Shown here piece after piece: positions 1-6,016 of a stretch of 6,879 bases of DNA. Positions within the stretch are counted from its first letter, which is position 1; each line of letters begins with the position of its first letter. The notes under the pieces are model-generated. The model had not been told where the DNA came from. It saw only the letters and a list, made by a program, of their open reading frames with translations, and made no database searches. The DNA lies in NCBI GenBank assembly GCA_023438245.1, contig JAEXRD010000145.1, positions 1 to 6,879 on the forward strand, written 5' to 3'. The DNA comes from Pseudomonadota bacterium. Its GTDB lineage: Bacteria; Desulfobacterota; Desulfovibrionia; Desulfovibrionales; Desulfovibrionaceae. A program made the position numbers and the translations under genes.

Positions 1-24
1 CCTTTCACCCTTGGCGGTGAAAGG
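1..24 (-). terminator. Stem-loop at window edge, possible terminator of the lipoprotein operon
   Basis: A perfect 9-bp inverted repeat, CCTTTCACC (1-9) and GGTGAAAGG (16-24), closes a 6-nt loop. It lies 41 bp past the stop of the PEGA lipoprotein gene, where the minus-strand operon should end. Any T-tract on that strand would fall outside the window, so intrinsic termination cannot be confirmed. No T-run follows on the plus strand, which argues against it serving a plus-strand gene alone. Confidence 0.4.
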
Positions 25-65
25 GGCTTCCGACGTTCCGGGCCAGGCCGGGGCTTTCCGGGCCG

Positions 66-650
66 CTACTTGTCTTCCGGAGCAGCGCCGCCCTTGAGGA
101 TGCGGTAGAGGTCGATGCCGATCTCCACGGGGTCGACCTTGTCCTTTCGCTGGGGAGCGGGCTGGGTCTGGTCCGGGGAGGGCTCGGCGAAGGGGTCGTC
201 CGGGTTGGCCGCGCGGTCCTCGGGCCGGGGCTGGTCGGCGGGGGTCAGGCGCAGGACCACGAGATCGGGTTTGAGCACGTAGGCCGAGCCATCCTGCTCC
301 TTCTTGTCCACGCTCTGCGCCGCGCCGGAAAGCACGCTCCCGGCATCCGCCCCTGTGGCCGCCTTGCGCGCCCCGCGGCGCAACTCCTCCTTGAGCACCC
401 CCGCCGTGTCGAACACGCGGGTCAGGGCCACGTCGCGCTGGTGGAAGCCGGGCTTGATGACCGTGAGCAGATGGTTCTGGTCCTTGGGCACGGACACGCT
501 GCACGGCGTGGTCTCGCACACCTGCTTGCCGTCCAGGAACACCGCGGCCCCGGCGGGGTCGGTGGAAACGGGCACGTTCTGGGTGGCCACGCAGCCGCCG
601 ACGGCGACCAGCGCCAGCAGGGCCGGGACAAGGGCGGAACGGAGTTTCAT
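66..650 (-). CDS. PEGA-domain lipoprotein
   Basis: This encodes a 194-residue predicted lipoprotein of unknown function. Residues 1-20 form a lipoprotein signal peptide ending in the lipobox VGGC, with Cys20 as the lipidated residue. Residues about 26-75 look like one PEGA domain: a TDPAGAAVFLDGK strand-turn-strand, then TPCSVSVP, then a VIKPGFHQRDV ending. PEGA domains are small beta-folds found in extracytoplasmic proteins, often as surface or peptidase appendages. Cys45 and Cys50 (CETTPC) could form a disulfide. The C-terminal third is Pro/Asp/Gln-rich and probably disordered. I chose the ATG at 650 over one 10 codons upstream because it begins the signal peptide exactly and has GGAGG five bases before it. 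It lies 83 bp downstream of the caspase-like gene on the same strand, and the gap contains a GC-rich stem-loop (705-731) without a T-run. Co-transcription and a shared function are inferred. Confidence 0.82.
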   Translation of the reverse strand: MKLRSALVPALLALVAVGGCVATQNVPVSTDPAGAAVFLDGKQVCETTPCSVSVPKDQNHLLTVIKPGFHQRDVALTRVFDTAGVLKEELRRGARKAATGADAGSVLSGAAQSVDKKEQDGSAYVLKPDLVVLRLTPADQPRPEDRAANPDDPFAEPSPDQTQPAPQRKDKVDPVEIGIDLYRILKGGAAPEDK

Positions 651-733
651 GTGCGCCTCCTGAAGGACGTTCGGCGGCATGCGCCGGGATGGCCCATGCT
701 AACTCCGGGCCTCGGCCCATGTCCAGCCCGGCC

Positions 734-2209
734 CTACTGGCTGAAGCTGAACCAGCCGGTGAGCGAGCTGGACTCCCAGGGCACCTGCTTGTCGCCGGTT
801 TCGCGCAGCACGCCGACGCGCACGCGCTTGAACATCTCCTCGATGCCCAGCCCCGGCGTGCGCAGGTGGCGCAAAAGCTCGCCGGTGTAGATGCCGTTGC
901 GGCCGCTGCCGTCGGCGGCCACGGAGTCCGGCGCGGTGGCGTAGGCGATGATGGAGCCCTTGGGCGCGTCCATCTTGGCCAGGCCCTCGGCCGCGCTGCG
1001 CCAGGACCGGGCGTAGGGGTTGTTGCGGCAGGCGTCCAGGATGACGATGTTCAGGCCGTTGCCCGCGTTCTCCATGCGCCCCAGCACCAGCCCGGCGTCC
1101 ATGCAGCGGTACTTCACGTCCTGCTCGGCCTGCAGGCGCGCGTCCACGGGCACCAGATAGTTGCGCCCGCCCACCTGCAGCCCATGCCCGGCGAAGAAGA
1201 ACAGCCCCGCCCCGCCGCCCTTGAGCCGCGTCCAGAGCTGGTCCACGGCCTCCTCCATCTGGCGCAGGCTGGCGTTCTCGCGCAGGATGACCTCGAACCC
1301 CAGGGCGCGCAGCTGCGCGGCCACGTCCCGGGCGTCGTGCACGGGGTTGCGCAGGGGCGCGCCGGGATAGGCCCCGTTGCCGATGACCAGCGCCACGCGC
1401 CGCGCGGGCCCCACCTGGGGCGGCAGGGGCTGGTCGGCCTTCGGCGCTGGCGGAAGCACGGCCTGGGGGACGGCCTGGGCCTCCTGTTCCAGGGCCTCCA
1501 GCAGGGCCTTCTGCTCGGCCGCCTGCTGCTTGGCCTGCTGCTTGGCTTGGACCTTGGCGGCCTCCGCGCTGGCCACGGCGGCCTTCTTGCGGGCAAAGGC
1601 GGGCTGCTGTGCCGCCTGCTGCGCGGGCATGGGCACCGGGGCGGTCTGCTGCACCCCCGCCATGGGCGCGACGGCCCCCTGGGCCAGGCCCGGCGACAGG
1701 GCGCGGACGATCACGTCCGCGTAGCCCTCGTTGTCGCCGAAGTGGCCGGGCGTGTCGTTGATGATGAAGTAGAGCACGCCGTCGTCGGGCGCGGTGAAGC
1801 GCAGGGCCTTGCCCACGCCGAAGGGCTGCCCGGCCTCGCCCACCTTGGCGATGAGCGCCTGGTGGCTCCAGCCCTTGAGGAAGGCGTTGCCCCAGTCCAT
1901 GCAGAAGGGGCCGTACATGCCCACCCCGTCCGGGTCCGTGGCGGCGCAGGTGCCCCAGACGCGCCAGCGCCCGGTGGCCGTCACGGCATAGGCCGCGCCC
2001 TTGCGCACGGATATTCCGGAGTTGCGCCAGTCCTCGGCCTTGGCCAGCACGCGGGTGGCGGACTCGGCGGGCGCTCCGGGCTGCGTCAGGTCCACGGTGG
2101 CGGTGGGCTGGTCGGTGTACTTGATGCCCATGCACCCCGCGAGCAGGAACGCCAGCAGCAAGACAGGCAGCACGGGCGCGAACTTGGCGGAAAGAAGCCT
2201 CGGGCGCAT
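734..2209 (-). CDS. Lipoprotein with LecA-like lectin domain and C-terminal caspase-like (peptidase C14) domain
   Basis: The 491-residue product begins with a signal peptide and lipobox LAGC (Cys26). The next residue is Met, not Asp, so outer-membrane anchoring is likely if Lol rules apply. Residues about 58-170 resemble the LecA/PA-IL jelly-roll lectin. The key segment is NDTPGHFGDNEG (151-162), which matches the LecA calcium loop NDVPGTYGNNSG, keeping side-chain ligand equivalents Asp152, Asp159 (Asn in LecA) and Asn160. The LecA sugar-contacting His/Gln pair is not obvious, so ligand specificity is open. A Gln/Ala/Lys-rich linker (about 185-265) includes a likely helix or coiled coil at 205-247. 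Residues 270-491 form a caspase/metacaspase p20-like fold: RVALVIGNGAY, catalytic His342 in FFFAGHG, catalytic Cys394 in ILDACRNNP. Both catalytic residues are present, so it is probably an active cysteine peptidase; substrate and trigger are unknown. The ATG at 2209 follows GGAGGT and begins the signal peptide. Confidence 0.88.
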   Translation of the reverse strand: MRPRLLSAKFAPVLPVLLLAFLLAGCMGIKYTDQPTATVDLTQPGAPAESATRVLAKAEDWRNSGISVRKGAAYAVTATGRWRVWGTCAATDPDGVGMYGPFCMDWGNAFLKGWSHQALIAKVGEAGQPFGVGKALRFTAPDDGVLYFIINDTPGHFGDNEGYADVIVRALSPGLAQGAVAPMAGVQQTAPVPMPAQQAAQQPAFARKKAAVASAEAAKVQAKQQAKQQAAEQKALLEALEQEAQAVPQAVLPPAPKADQPLPPQVGPARRVALVIGNGAYPGAPLRNPVHDARDVAAQLRALGFEVILRENASLRQMEEAVDQLWTRLKGGGAGLFFFAGHGLQVGGRNYLVPVDARLQAEQDVKYRCMDAGLVLGRMENAGNGLNIVILDACRNNPYARSWRSAAEGLAKMDAPKGSIIAYATAPDSVAADGSGRNGIYTGELLRHLRTPGLGIEEMFKRVRVGVLRETGDKQVPWESSSLTGWFSFSQ

Positions 2210-2259
2210 GGCGCACCTCCCGGACAAGGGGGTGGACACTGCAGGGGGGATATGGGGCC

Positions 2260-2287
2260 ATCCTACCAGAACCGTCGCCGTGCGCAA
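2260..2287 (-). promoter_or_regulatory. Putative promoter of the caspase-like/PEGA lipoprotein operon
   Basis: Read on the minus strand, TTGCGC (2287-2282) and TAGGAT (2265-2260) are separated by 16 bp. The -10 is preceded by TG plus one base, the extended -10 arrangement. Each hexamer matches the sigma-70 consensus at four of six positions. Transcription would start near 2253, giving a leader of about 45 nt that includes the GGAGGT. A perfect TTGACA (2308-2303) lies further upstream but has no -10 at 17 bp. The call rests on pattern alone. Confidence 0.4.
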
Positions 2288-2315
2288 GCCGGGCGGCACT
2301 GCTGTCAACCGGGTA

Positions 2316-2359
2316 TTTTTGTCCTTTTCCCGGCCAAAACCATGCCCGTTTTGTCCGGG
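2316..2359. promoter_or_regulatory. Dyad and repeated TTTTG(T/G)CC boxes, possible operator
   Basis: Between the divergent promoters is an interrupted palindrome with arms CCCGG-c-CAAAAC (2329-2340) and GTTTTG-t-CCGGG (2348-2359), 11 of 12 pairs matched around a 7-bp centre. Its right arm contains TTTTGTCC (2349-2356), overlapping the proposed plus-strand -35. The same TTTTGTCC occurs at 2317-2324, 32 bp away (about three helical turns), and the left arm reads TTTTGGCC on the minus strand. No T-run follows on either side as in a terminator, so a regulator binding site is the better reading. The regulator is unknown. Confidence 0.4.
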
Positions 2360-2380
2360 CCCGGAAGGCCGTGCTATGAT
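2351..2380 (+). promoter_or_regulatory. Putative sigma-70 promoter of the phage-tail-like gene
   Basis: TTGTCC (2351-2356) and TATGAT (2375-2380) are separated by 18 bp. The -10 matches the consensus at five of six positions and the -35 at four. Transcription would start near 2387, leaving a leader of about 72 nt before the ATG at 2459. It gives the isolated tail-like gene a promoter of its own. The -35 overlaps the dyad at 2329-2359, so a bound protein there could repress it. Confidence 0.5.
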
Positions 2381-2458
2381 TCGCGGAAATGCCGCGCGGG
2401 GCAGAGACGCCGCCGCGCCAAACCGCGCCCGCCAGCGCCGACCCGTAAGGAGCACCCC

Positions 2459-3058
2459 ATGGCCAACAGCATCATCGAGATCTGCAACTCCGCCCTGGCC
2501 GACCTGGGCGAGGAGCCCATCAGCAGCCTGGGCGACGGCACCAAGGCCGCGCGCCTGTGCAGCCAGCGCTGGCCCGCCGTGCGCGACGCCGTGCTGCGCG
2601 CCCACCCCTGGAACTGCGCCACCACCCTGGCCCGGCTGGCCGCCAGCGCCGAAGCCCCGGCCTTCGGGCGCAGCCGGGCCTTCCCGCTGCCCACGGACTG
2701 CCTGCGCGTGCTGGCCGTGGAATGCGGCGGCGCGGACGTGGAGGAGTGGGAGGCCCAGTCCGGCGCGCTCATCTGCGACGACGACGGCCCGCTGGACCTG
2801 ACCTATGTGCGCCGCCTGGAGGACCCGCGCCTGTACGACGCACTGCTGGTGGAGGCGCTCACCGCGCGGCTCTCGGCCACGCTGGCCTACCCGCTCACCG
2901 CCAGCAGCGGCCTGGGCCAGGCGTTGTGGAACGCCTACGCCGACAAGCTGCGCGAGGCCCGGGGCGTGGACGCCCGCGAGTCCTCGCCGGGGCGTGCGCC
3001 CCAGCCCACGGACTGGCTCAGCGCCAAGCTGGGAGGTTCCCCCGGGGCCCTGCGCTAA
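2459..3058 (+). CDS. Orphan phage tail tubular protein A (T7 gp11-like) homologue
   Basis: The 199-residue product resembles the gp11-like tail tubular (adaptor) family that joins portal/head to tail in podoviruses, and its length is close to T7 gp11. Family features visible are an N-terminal EICNSALADLGEEPISSL helix and turn (7-24), then TKAARLC (28-34), RDAVLRAHPWNCA (42-54), AFPLPTDCLRVLAV (74-87), and a C-terminal helix pair with ALTARLSATLAYPLT (133-147) and QALWNAYADKLREAR (154-168). There is no signal peptide or membrane segment. The ATG at 2459 is set by AAGGAG six bases upstream and by the start of the conserved region; the same frame is open far upstream but that part lies antisense to the caspase-like gene. 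No portal, capsid, terminase or integrase gene is near, and both flanks are host genes. It could be a prophage remnant, a domesticated gene or a tail-like-particle part. The reading frame is intact. The family call is from recalled motifs. Confidence 0.75.
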   Translation: MANSIIEICNSALADLGEEPISSLGDGTKAARLCSQRWPAVRDAVLRAHPWNCATTLARLAASAEAPAFGRSRAFPLPTDCLRVLAVECGGADVEEWEAQSGALICDDDGPLDLTYVRRLEDPRLYDALLVEALTARLSATLAYPLTASSGLGQALWNAYADKLREARGVDARESSPGRAPQPTDWLSAKLGGSPGALR

Positions 3059-3063
3059 CGTTC

Positions 3064-3212
3064 GGGCTGTCGTCCAAAAAGATGGATTTCGCCTCGGGGC
3101 GAGGAGCGGGAACGGTTGGCGGCCAGGGATAGTACTCCCAAGGTGCAGCCCTGGCCGCCGAGCGGCCCGCGACGATGCCTACGGGGCGAAAGACGCTTTT
3201 TGGAGGCAGCCC
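3064..3212. repeat. Long imperfect inverted repeat filling the convergent intergenic gap
   Basis: The left arm (3064-3128) and the reverse complement of the right arm (3149-3212) share five blocks in the same order: GGGCTG, TCCAAAAAG, TTTCGCC, CGGG and GGCGGCCAGGG. The arms are 65 and 64 nt and enclose a 20-nt centre containing AGTACT. The innermost 11 bp are perfect (3118-3128 with 3149-3159), extended by one T-A and one G-T pair. It occupies nearly the whole gap between two convergent stop codons. It could be a two-way terminator made of facing copies of a similar post-stop element, or a small palindromic mobile element. TTCG occurs at both borders, but four bases mean little. Confidence 0.7.
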
Positions 3213-3213
3213 C
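3183..3213 (-). terminator. Post-stop stem-loop of the osmC-like gene, probable terminator
   Basis: Read on the minus strand from the last base of the osmC TAG, GGGGC pairs with GCCCC (3213-3209 with 3187-3183). Inside, AAAG-CGT-CTTT forms a small hairpin (3199-3189). The arrangement GGGGCTGCC, spacer, AAAG, three bases, CTTT, one base, GCCCC recurs after the methyltransferase stop. The stem is short and no long T-run follows, so termination strength is uncertain; the larger stem at 3118-3159 lies next in the direction of reading and may do most of the work. Confidence 0.45.
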
Positions 3214-3593
3214 TATTCGACCTCTTTGAACACCACCGGCTTGGACAGCGCCTTTTTGACCGGGCAACCGGCCACCGCGCGCATGAGCGTCTCGCGCTGT
3301 TCCGGGGTGATGTCGCCTTCCAGCTCGATCTTGTAGCCGAACACGGTCTCGGCGGCGTTTGAGGTATCAAGCGTCGCCGTCACCGTGGCCCCGGCGAGCG
3401 GAATGCCGCGCTTGTCCGCGGCGATGCGCAGCACGGTCTGGATGCAGGCCGCCAGCGAGGCCTCCAGCAGCTCCATGGGCTTGAACCCCGCGCCCGCGCC
3501 GCCCCACTGGGCGGTGGTGTCGGTGTGGCACTCGTGCTCGCCGTCGCTGAACACGGCCTTGTACTTCTCGGGCAGGCTCTTGCTGGAAATCAC
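3213..3593 (-). CDS. OsmC-family protein (GTG start)
   Basis: The 126-residue product belongs to the OsmC/Ohr-like superfamily, small cytoplasmic proteins whose characterised members reduce peroxides with a two-cysteine centre. The two expected cysteines are present: Cys50 in the helix FKPMELLEASLAACIQTVL and Cys110 in AVAGCPVKKAL. The region between (ATVTATLDTS, VFGYKIELEGDIT) fits the beta-strands of the fold. It looks closer to the general OsmC/YhfA type than to Ohr, but this is not certain, and the substrate cannot be read from sequence. An in-frame ATG exists at 3647, 18 codons upstream, but it has a poor ribosome site and the added residues look like leader sequence. The GTG at 3593 has AAGGAGG five bases before it, so I take it as the start. 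It lies 75 bp downstream of fabD on the same strand and is probably co-transcribed. Confidence 0.87.
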   Translation of the reverse strand: MISSKSLPEKYKAVFSDGEHECHTDTTAQWGGAGAGFKPMELLEASLAACIQTVLRIAADKRGIPLAGATVTATLDTSNAAETVFGYKIELEGDITPEQRETLMRAVAGCPVKKALSKPVVFKEVE

Positions 3594-3598
3594 GGAGG

Positions 3599-3605
3599 CC
3601 TCCTT
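3599..3605 (-). promoter_or_regulatory. Strong Shine-Dalgarno that fixes the GTG start of osmC
   Basis: On the minus strand AAGGAGG is followed by five bases and then GTG (3593-3591). Its strength and spacing favour the GTG over the upstream in-frame ATG at 3647. Confidence 0.75.
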
Positions 3606-3612
3606 GTTGGAG

Positions 3613-3632
3613 ATGATTGCGGATGGTTGCGG
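3613..3632. repeat. Tandem 10-bp repeat in the osmC leader
   Basis: Two adjacent 10-mers differ at one position: ATGATTGCGG (3613-3622) and ATGGTTGCGG (3623-3632). A weaker third unit follows (3633-3642, about six of ten matching). The repeats lie between the fabD stop and the osmC Shine-Dalgarno. The period equals about one helical turn. Its role, if any, is unknown. Confidence 0.5.
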
Positions 3633-3668
3633 ACGGCTGCCAGCCATTGGTGGCCGGGCCTTCGCGGC

Positions 3669-4601
3669 CTAGAGGGCCAGCACGGCCTCCAGGCTGCCCG
3701 CGCCCTGGGCGATGACGTCGTCCTTGCCTTCCAGGTTCTGGCCCACCAGCTTGGCCAGCACGCCCTTGGGGCCGATCTCCGCGAAGCGGCGCGCCCCGGC
3801 GGCGTAGAGGGACTGCATGGTGGTGGTCCACAGCACCGAGGAGGTCATCTGCGCGGTGGCCAGGGTCTTCAGGATGCCGGGATCGCTCTCCGGGGTGCCG
3901 GTGACGTTCATGCACACCGGGAAGGCGGGCTTTTTCCAGGCCAGGCCGTCCAGCACCTTGGCGAACTCGTTGGCGGCCTCGCTGATGAGCGGGCTGTGGA
4001 AGGCGCCGCTCACGGCCAGGGGCACGGCGCGGCCCTTGGCCTCCTTCACCAGGGCGGCGGCGGCGTCCAGGGCGGGCTTCTCGCCGCTTATCACGAACTG
4101 GGCGGGCGAGTTGTGGTTGGCGATGCGCAGGAACGCGCCGCTCTGCTTGGCGGCCTTGTCCACGATCTGCTCCACGGTGGGCAGTTGGAGCTTGACCACG
4201 GCGGCCATGCCGTGGCCCTCCTTGCCAGCGCCGGCCATCAATTTGCCGCGCACGCACACGGCCTTCAGCACGTCCTCCACGCCGAGCACCCCGGCGGCGG
4301 CCAGGGCGGCGTATTCGCCCAGGCTGTGGCCAGCGGCGGCAACGGCGCTTTTGTCGGCAACGGCGTGCCACAGGGTCAGGTTGACCACGGTGAGCGCGGG
4401 CTGCAGGGCCTTGGTGTCGCTCATCTCCGGGGCGGGCGCGGAATCCGGCTCACCCCAGTAGATCTCGCGCAGGGCGATGCCGGAGAGCTTCTCGGCGAGC
4501 ACCCACATGTCCATGGCGGAGAACTGGGCCTCGGCCACATCGCGGCCCATGTTCAGCTCCTGGGAGCCCTGGCCGGGGAACAGGAAGGCGGTGGGAAGCA
4601 T
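3669..4601 (-). CDS. fabD: Malonyl-CoA:acyl carrier protein transacylase
   Basis: This enzyme moves malonate from malonyl-CoA to acyl carrier protein, supplying the extender unit for type II fatty acid synthesis in the cytoplasm. The 310-residue product has the usual family length. It begins with FLFPGQGSQ (Gln11 contributes to the oxyanion hole), has the nucleophile Ser93 in GHSLGEY, Arg118 in CVRGKLM (salt bridge to the malonyl carboxylate), catalytic His202 in GAFHSPL, and Gln251 in ATAQMTSSVLW. The small ferredoxin-like subdomain corresponds to about 128-197. The ATG at 4601 is set by AAGGAGA five bases upstream and by the family N-terminus. It lies 35 bp after radA, so translation from a shared transcript is likely. 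Unlike many bacteria it is not beside fabH, fabG or acpP within this window. Confidence 0.96.
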   Translation of the reverse strand: MLPTAFLFPGQGSQELNMGRDVAEAQFSAMDMWVLAEKLSGIALREIYWGEPDSAPAPEMSDTKALQPALTVVNLTLWHAVADKSAVAAAGHSLGEYAALAAAGVLGVEDVLKAVCVRGKLMAGAGKEGHGMAAVVKLQLPTVEQIVDKAAKQSGAFLRIANHNSPAQFVISGEKPALDAAAALVKEAKGRAVPLAVSGAFHSPLISEAANEFAKVLDGLAWKKPAFPVCMNVTGTPESDPGILKTLATAQMTSSVLWTTTMQSLYAAGARRFAEIGPKGVLAKLVGQNLEGKDDVIAQGAGSLEAVLAL

Positions 4602-4636
4602 GCAAATCTCCTTGAAATGACTGTGGTTGGTGGGCC

Positions 4637-6010
4637 TTACGCCTTGCCGAACAGGGCGCGGCGCAGGTCGTCCAGGGTCTTCATGGTGCCGGAGTGGAAC
4701 AGCGGACCGTAGCCCAGCCGGGCGGCCTGCTTGGCGCGGGTGTCCGCGCTGGCCACGGGGCGGATGTGGCCGGAGAGGTCCAGCTCGCCCCAGAAGGCCG
4801 CGCCCTCCGGCAATGGGGCGTCGTAATACGAGGAAAGCACCGCCGCGGCAAGGCCCAGGTCCAGGCCGGGGTCGCGCAGGGCCAGGCCGCCGCCCTGCTT
4901 CACGTAGATGTCGCACTGGCCCAGCGGCAGCTTGAGGCGCTTTTCCAGCACGGCCAGCAGCAGGTGCAGGCGGTTGGCGTCGAAGCCCAGCGCCGCCCGG
5001 CGCGGAATGGACAGGAAGCTCTTGGTGGCCAGGGCCTGGATTTCCACGGCGAAGGGCCTGCGCCCGTCCATGGCCAGGCTCACCGAGGCCCCGGGCAGGC
5101 TGGCGTCGCGCGCGCCCAGAAAGAACGTCGAGGGGTCGTCCACCACGCTCAGGCCCTGCTCCTCCATGGTGAACACCAGCAGCTCGTCCGAGGGCCCGAA
5201 GCGGTTCTTCAGCACGCGCAGCACGCGGGAGTAGTCGCGCCGGTCGCCCTCCAGGTACAGCACGGTGTCCACCATGTGCTCCAAGAGCTTCGGCCCGGCG
5301 ATCTGGCCGTCCTTGGTCACGTGGCCCACCAGGATCAGCGTGGCCTGGGTGCGCTTCACGGCCTCGATGAGCTCGCCGGACACCGTGCGCACCTGGGACA
5401 CGCTGCCGGGAATGCCCTCGGCGCGGGGGCTGGCCAGGGTCTGCACGCTGTCCACGATGATGACGCCGGGCTTATTCCCGATGTCTTCCAGCACGGCGAG
5501 CGCGTCGTCGGCGTTGTTGGTGGCCACGGCCATGAGGCCGGGACCCAGCAGGCCCAGGCGCTCGGCCCGGCCGCGGATCTGCGGCAGGGATTCCTCGCCG
5601 GAGACGTACACGCAGGCCCCGGAAGCCAGCGCCCCGGCCTGCAGGGCCGCCAGCTGGAGCAAGAGCGTGCTCTTGCCCACGCCGGGCTCGCCGCCCAGCA
5701 GGATGGCCGCGCCGGGCACCAGGCCGCTGCCCAAGAGGCCGTCGAGCTGCGGCATGCCGGTGGCCCGGGCCTGCACCAGCCCTCCGGCCAGGCCTTCCAG
5801 CGCCTCCGGCCCGGAGAGCGCGGCGGCGCGCTGGCCGTTCTTGCCGTCTTTGCCCGCACGGCCCGATCGGGCAGTCCAGCCGCCCAGGGCCTGGGCCGGG
5901 GCCTGTTCCTTCATGGTGTTCCACTCGCCGCAGCCGGGGCACTGGCCGCTCCACCTGGGAGCGCGCTCCCCGCACGCCTGGCACCGGAATTCCTCGCGCT
6001 GTTTCGCCAT
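4637..6010 (-). CDS. radA: DNA repair and recombination protein RadA (Sms)
   Basis: RadA is a RecA-related hexameric ATPase and DNA-branch-migrating helicase that processes recombination intermediates alongside RecA. The 457-residue product has the full family layout. A four-cysteine zinc finger is at 10-27 (CQAC and CPGC), followed by a Gly/Lys-rich linker. The Walker A GGEPGVGKST is at 106-115 (Lys113), Walker B VIIVDS at 183-188, and the RadA-specific KNRFG at 268-272. The C-terminal Lon-protease-like domain spans about 300-457 and serves as an oligomerisation and DNA-contact scaffold rather than a peptidase in known RadA proteins. The ATG at 6010 gives the canonical MAKQ...FRCQACG start; the open frame continues upstream only through sequence antisense to the methyltransferase gene. 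No Shine-Dalgarno precedes the ATG, and a promoter-like pair sits so close that the message may be leaderless. It heads the radA-fabD-osmC series. Confidence 0.97.
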   Translation of the reverse strand: MAKQREEFRCQACGERAPRWSGQCPGCGEWNTMKEQAPAQALGGWTARSGRAGKDGKNGQRAAALSGPEALEGLAGGLVQARATGMPQLDGLLGSGLVPGAAILLGGEPGVGKSTLLLQLAALQAGALASGACVYVSGEESLPQIRGRAERLGLLGPGLMAVATNNADDALAVLEDIGNKPGVIIVDSVQTLASPRAEGIPGSVSQVRTVSGELIEAVKRTQATLILVGHVTKDGQIAGPKLLEHMVDTVLYLEGDRRDYSRVLRVLKNRFGPSDELLVFTMEEQGLSVVDDPSTFFLGARDASLPGASVSLAMDGRRPFAVEIQALATKSFLSIPRRAALGFDANRLHLLLAVLEKRLKLPLGQCDIYVKQGGGLALRDPGLDLGLAAAVLSSYYDAPLPEGAAFWGELDLSGHIRPVASADTRAKQAARLGYGPLFHSGTMKTLDDLRRALFGKA

Positions 6011-6016
6011 GGGCGC

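Noticed and set aside
2303..2308. Perfect TTGACA on the minus strand upstream of the lipoprotein operon
   Set aside because: No acceptable -10 lies 16-18 bp downstream; the TTGCGC/extended TAGGAT pair is better placed.
689..2458. A long open frame on the plus strand across the caspase-like gene, continuous with the phage-tail-like gene
   Set aside because: It lies antisense to a gene with clear domains and motifs, has Gly/Ala/Leu/Arg/His-rich low-information sequence, and is explained by GC-rich codon bias. The AAGGAG and family start at 2459 mark the true beginning.
2210..2605. Upstream extension of the caspase-like frame by 132 codons
   Set aside because: It runs through the promoter region and antisense to the tail-like gene, and would bury the signal peptide and lipobox.
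3061..3219. TTCG at both ends of the long inverted repeat as a target-site duplication
   Set aside because: Four bases match easily by chance, and the right copy lies inside the end of the osmC coding sequence.
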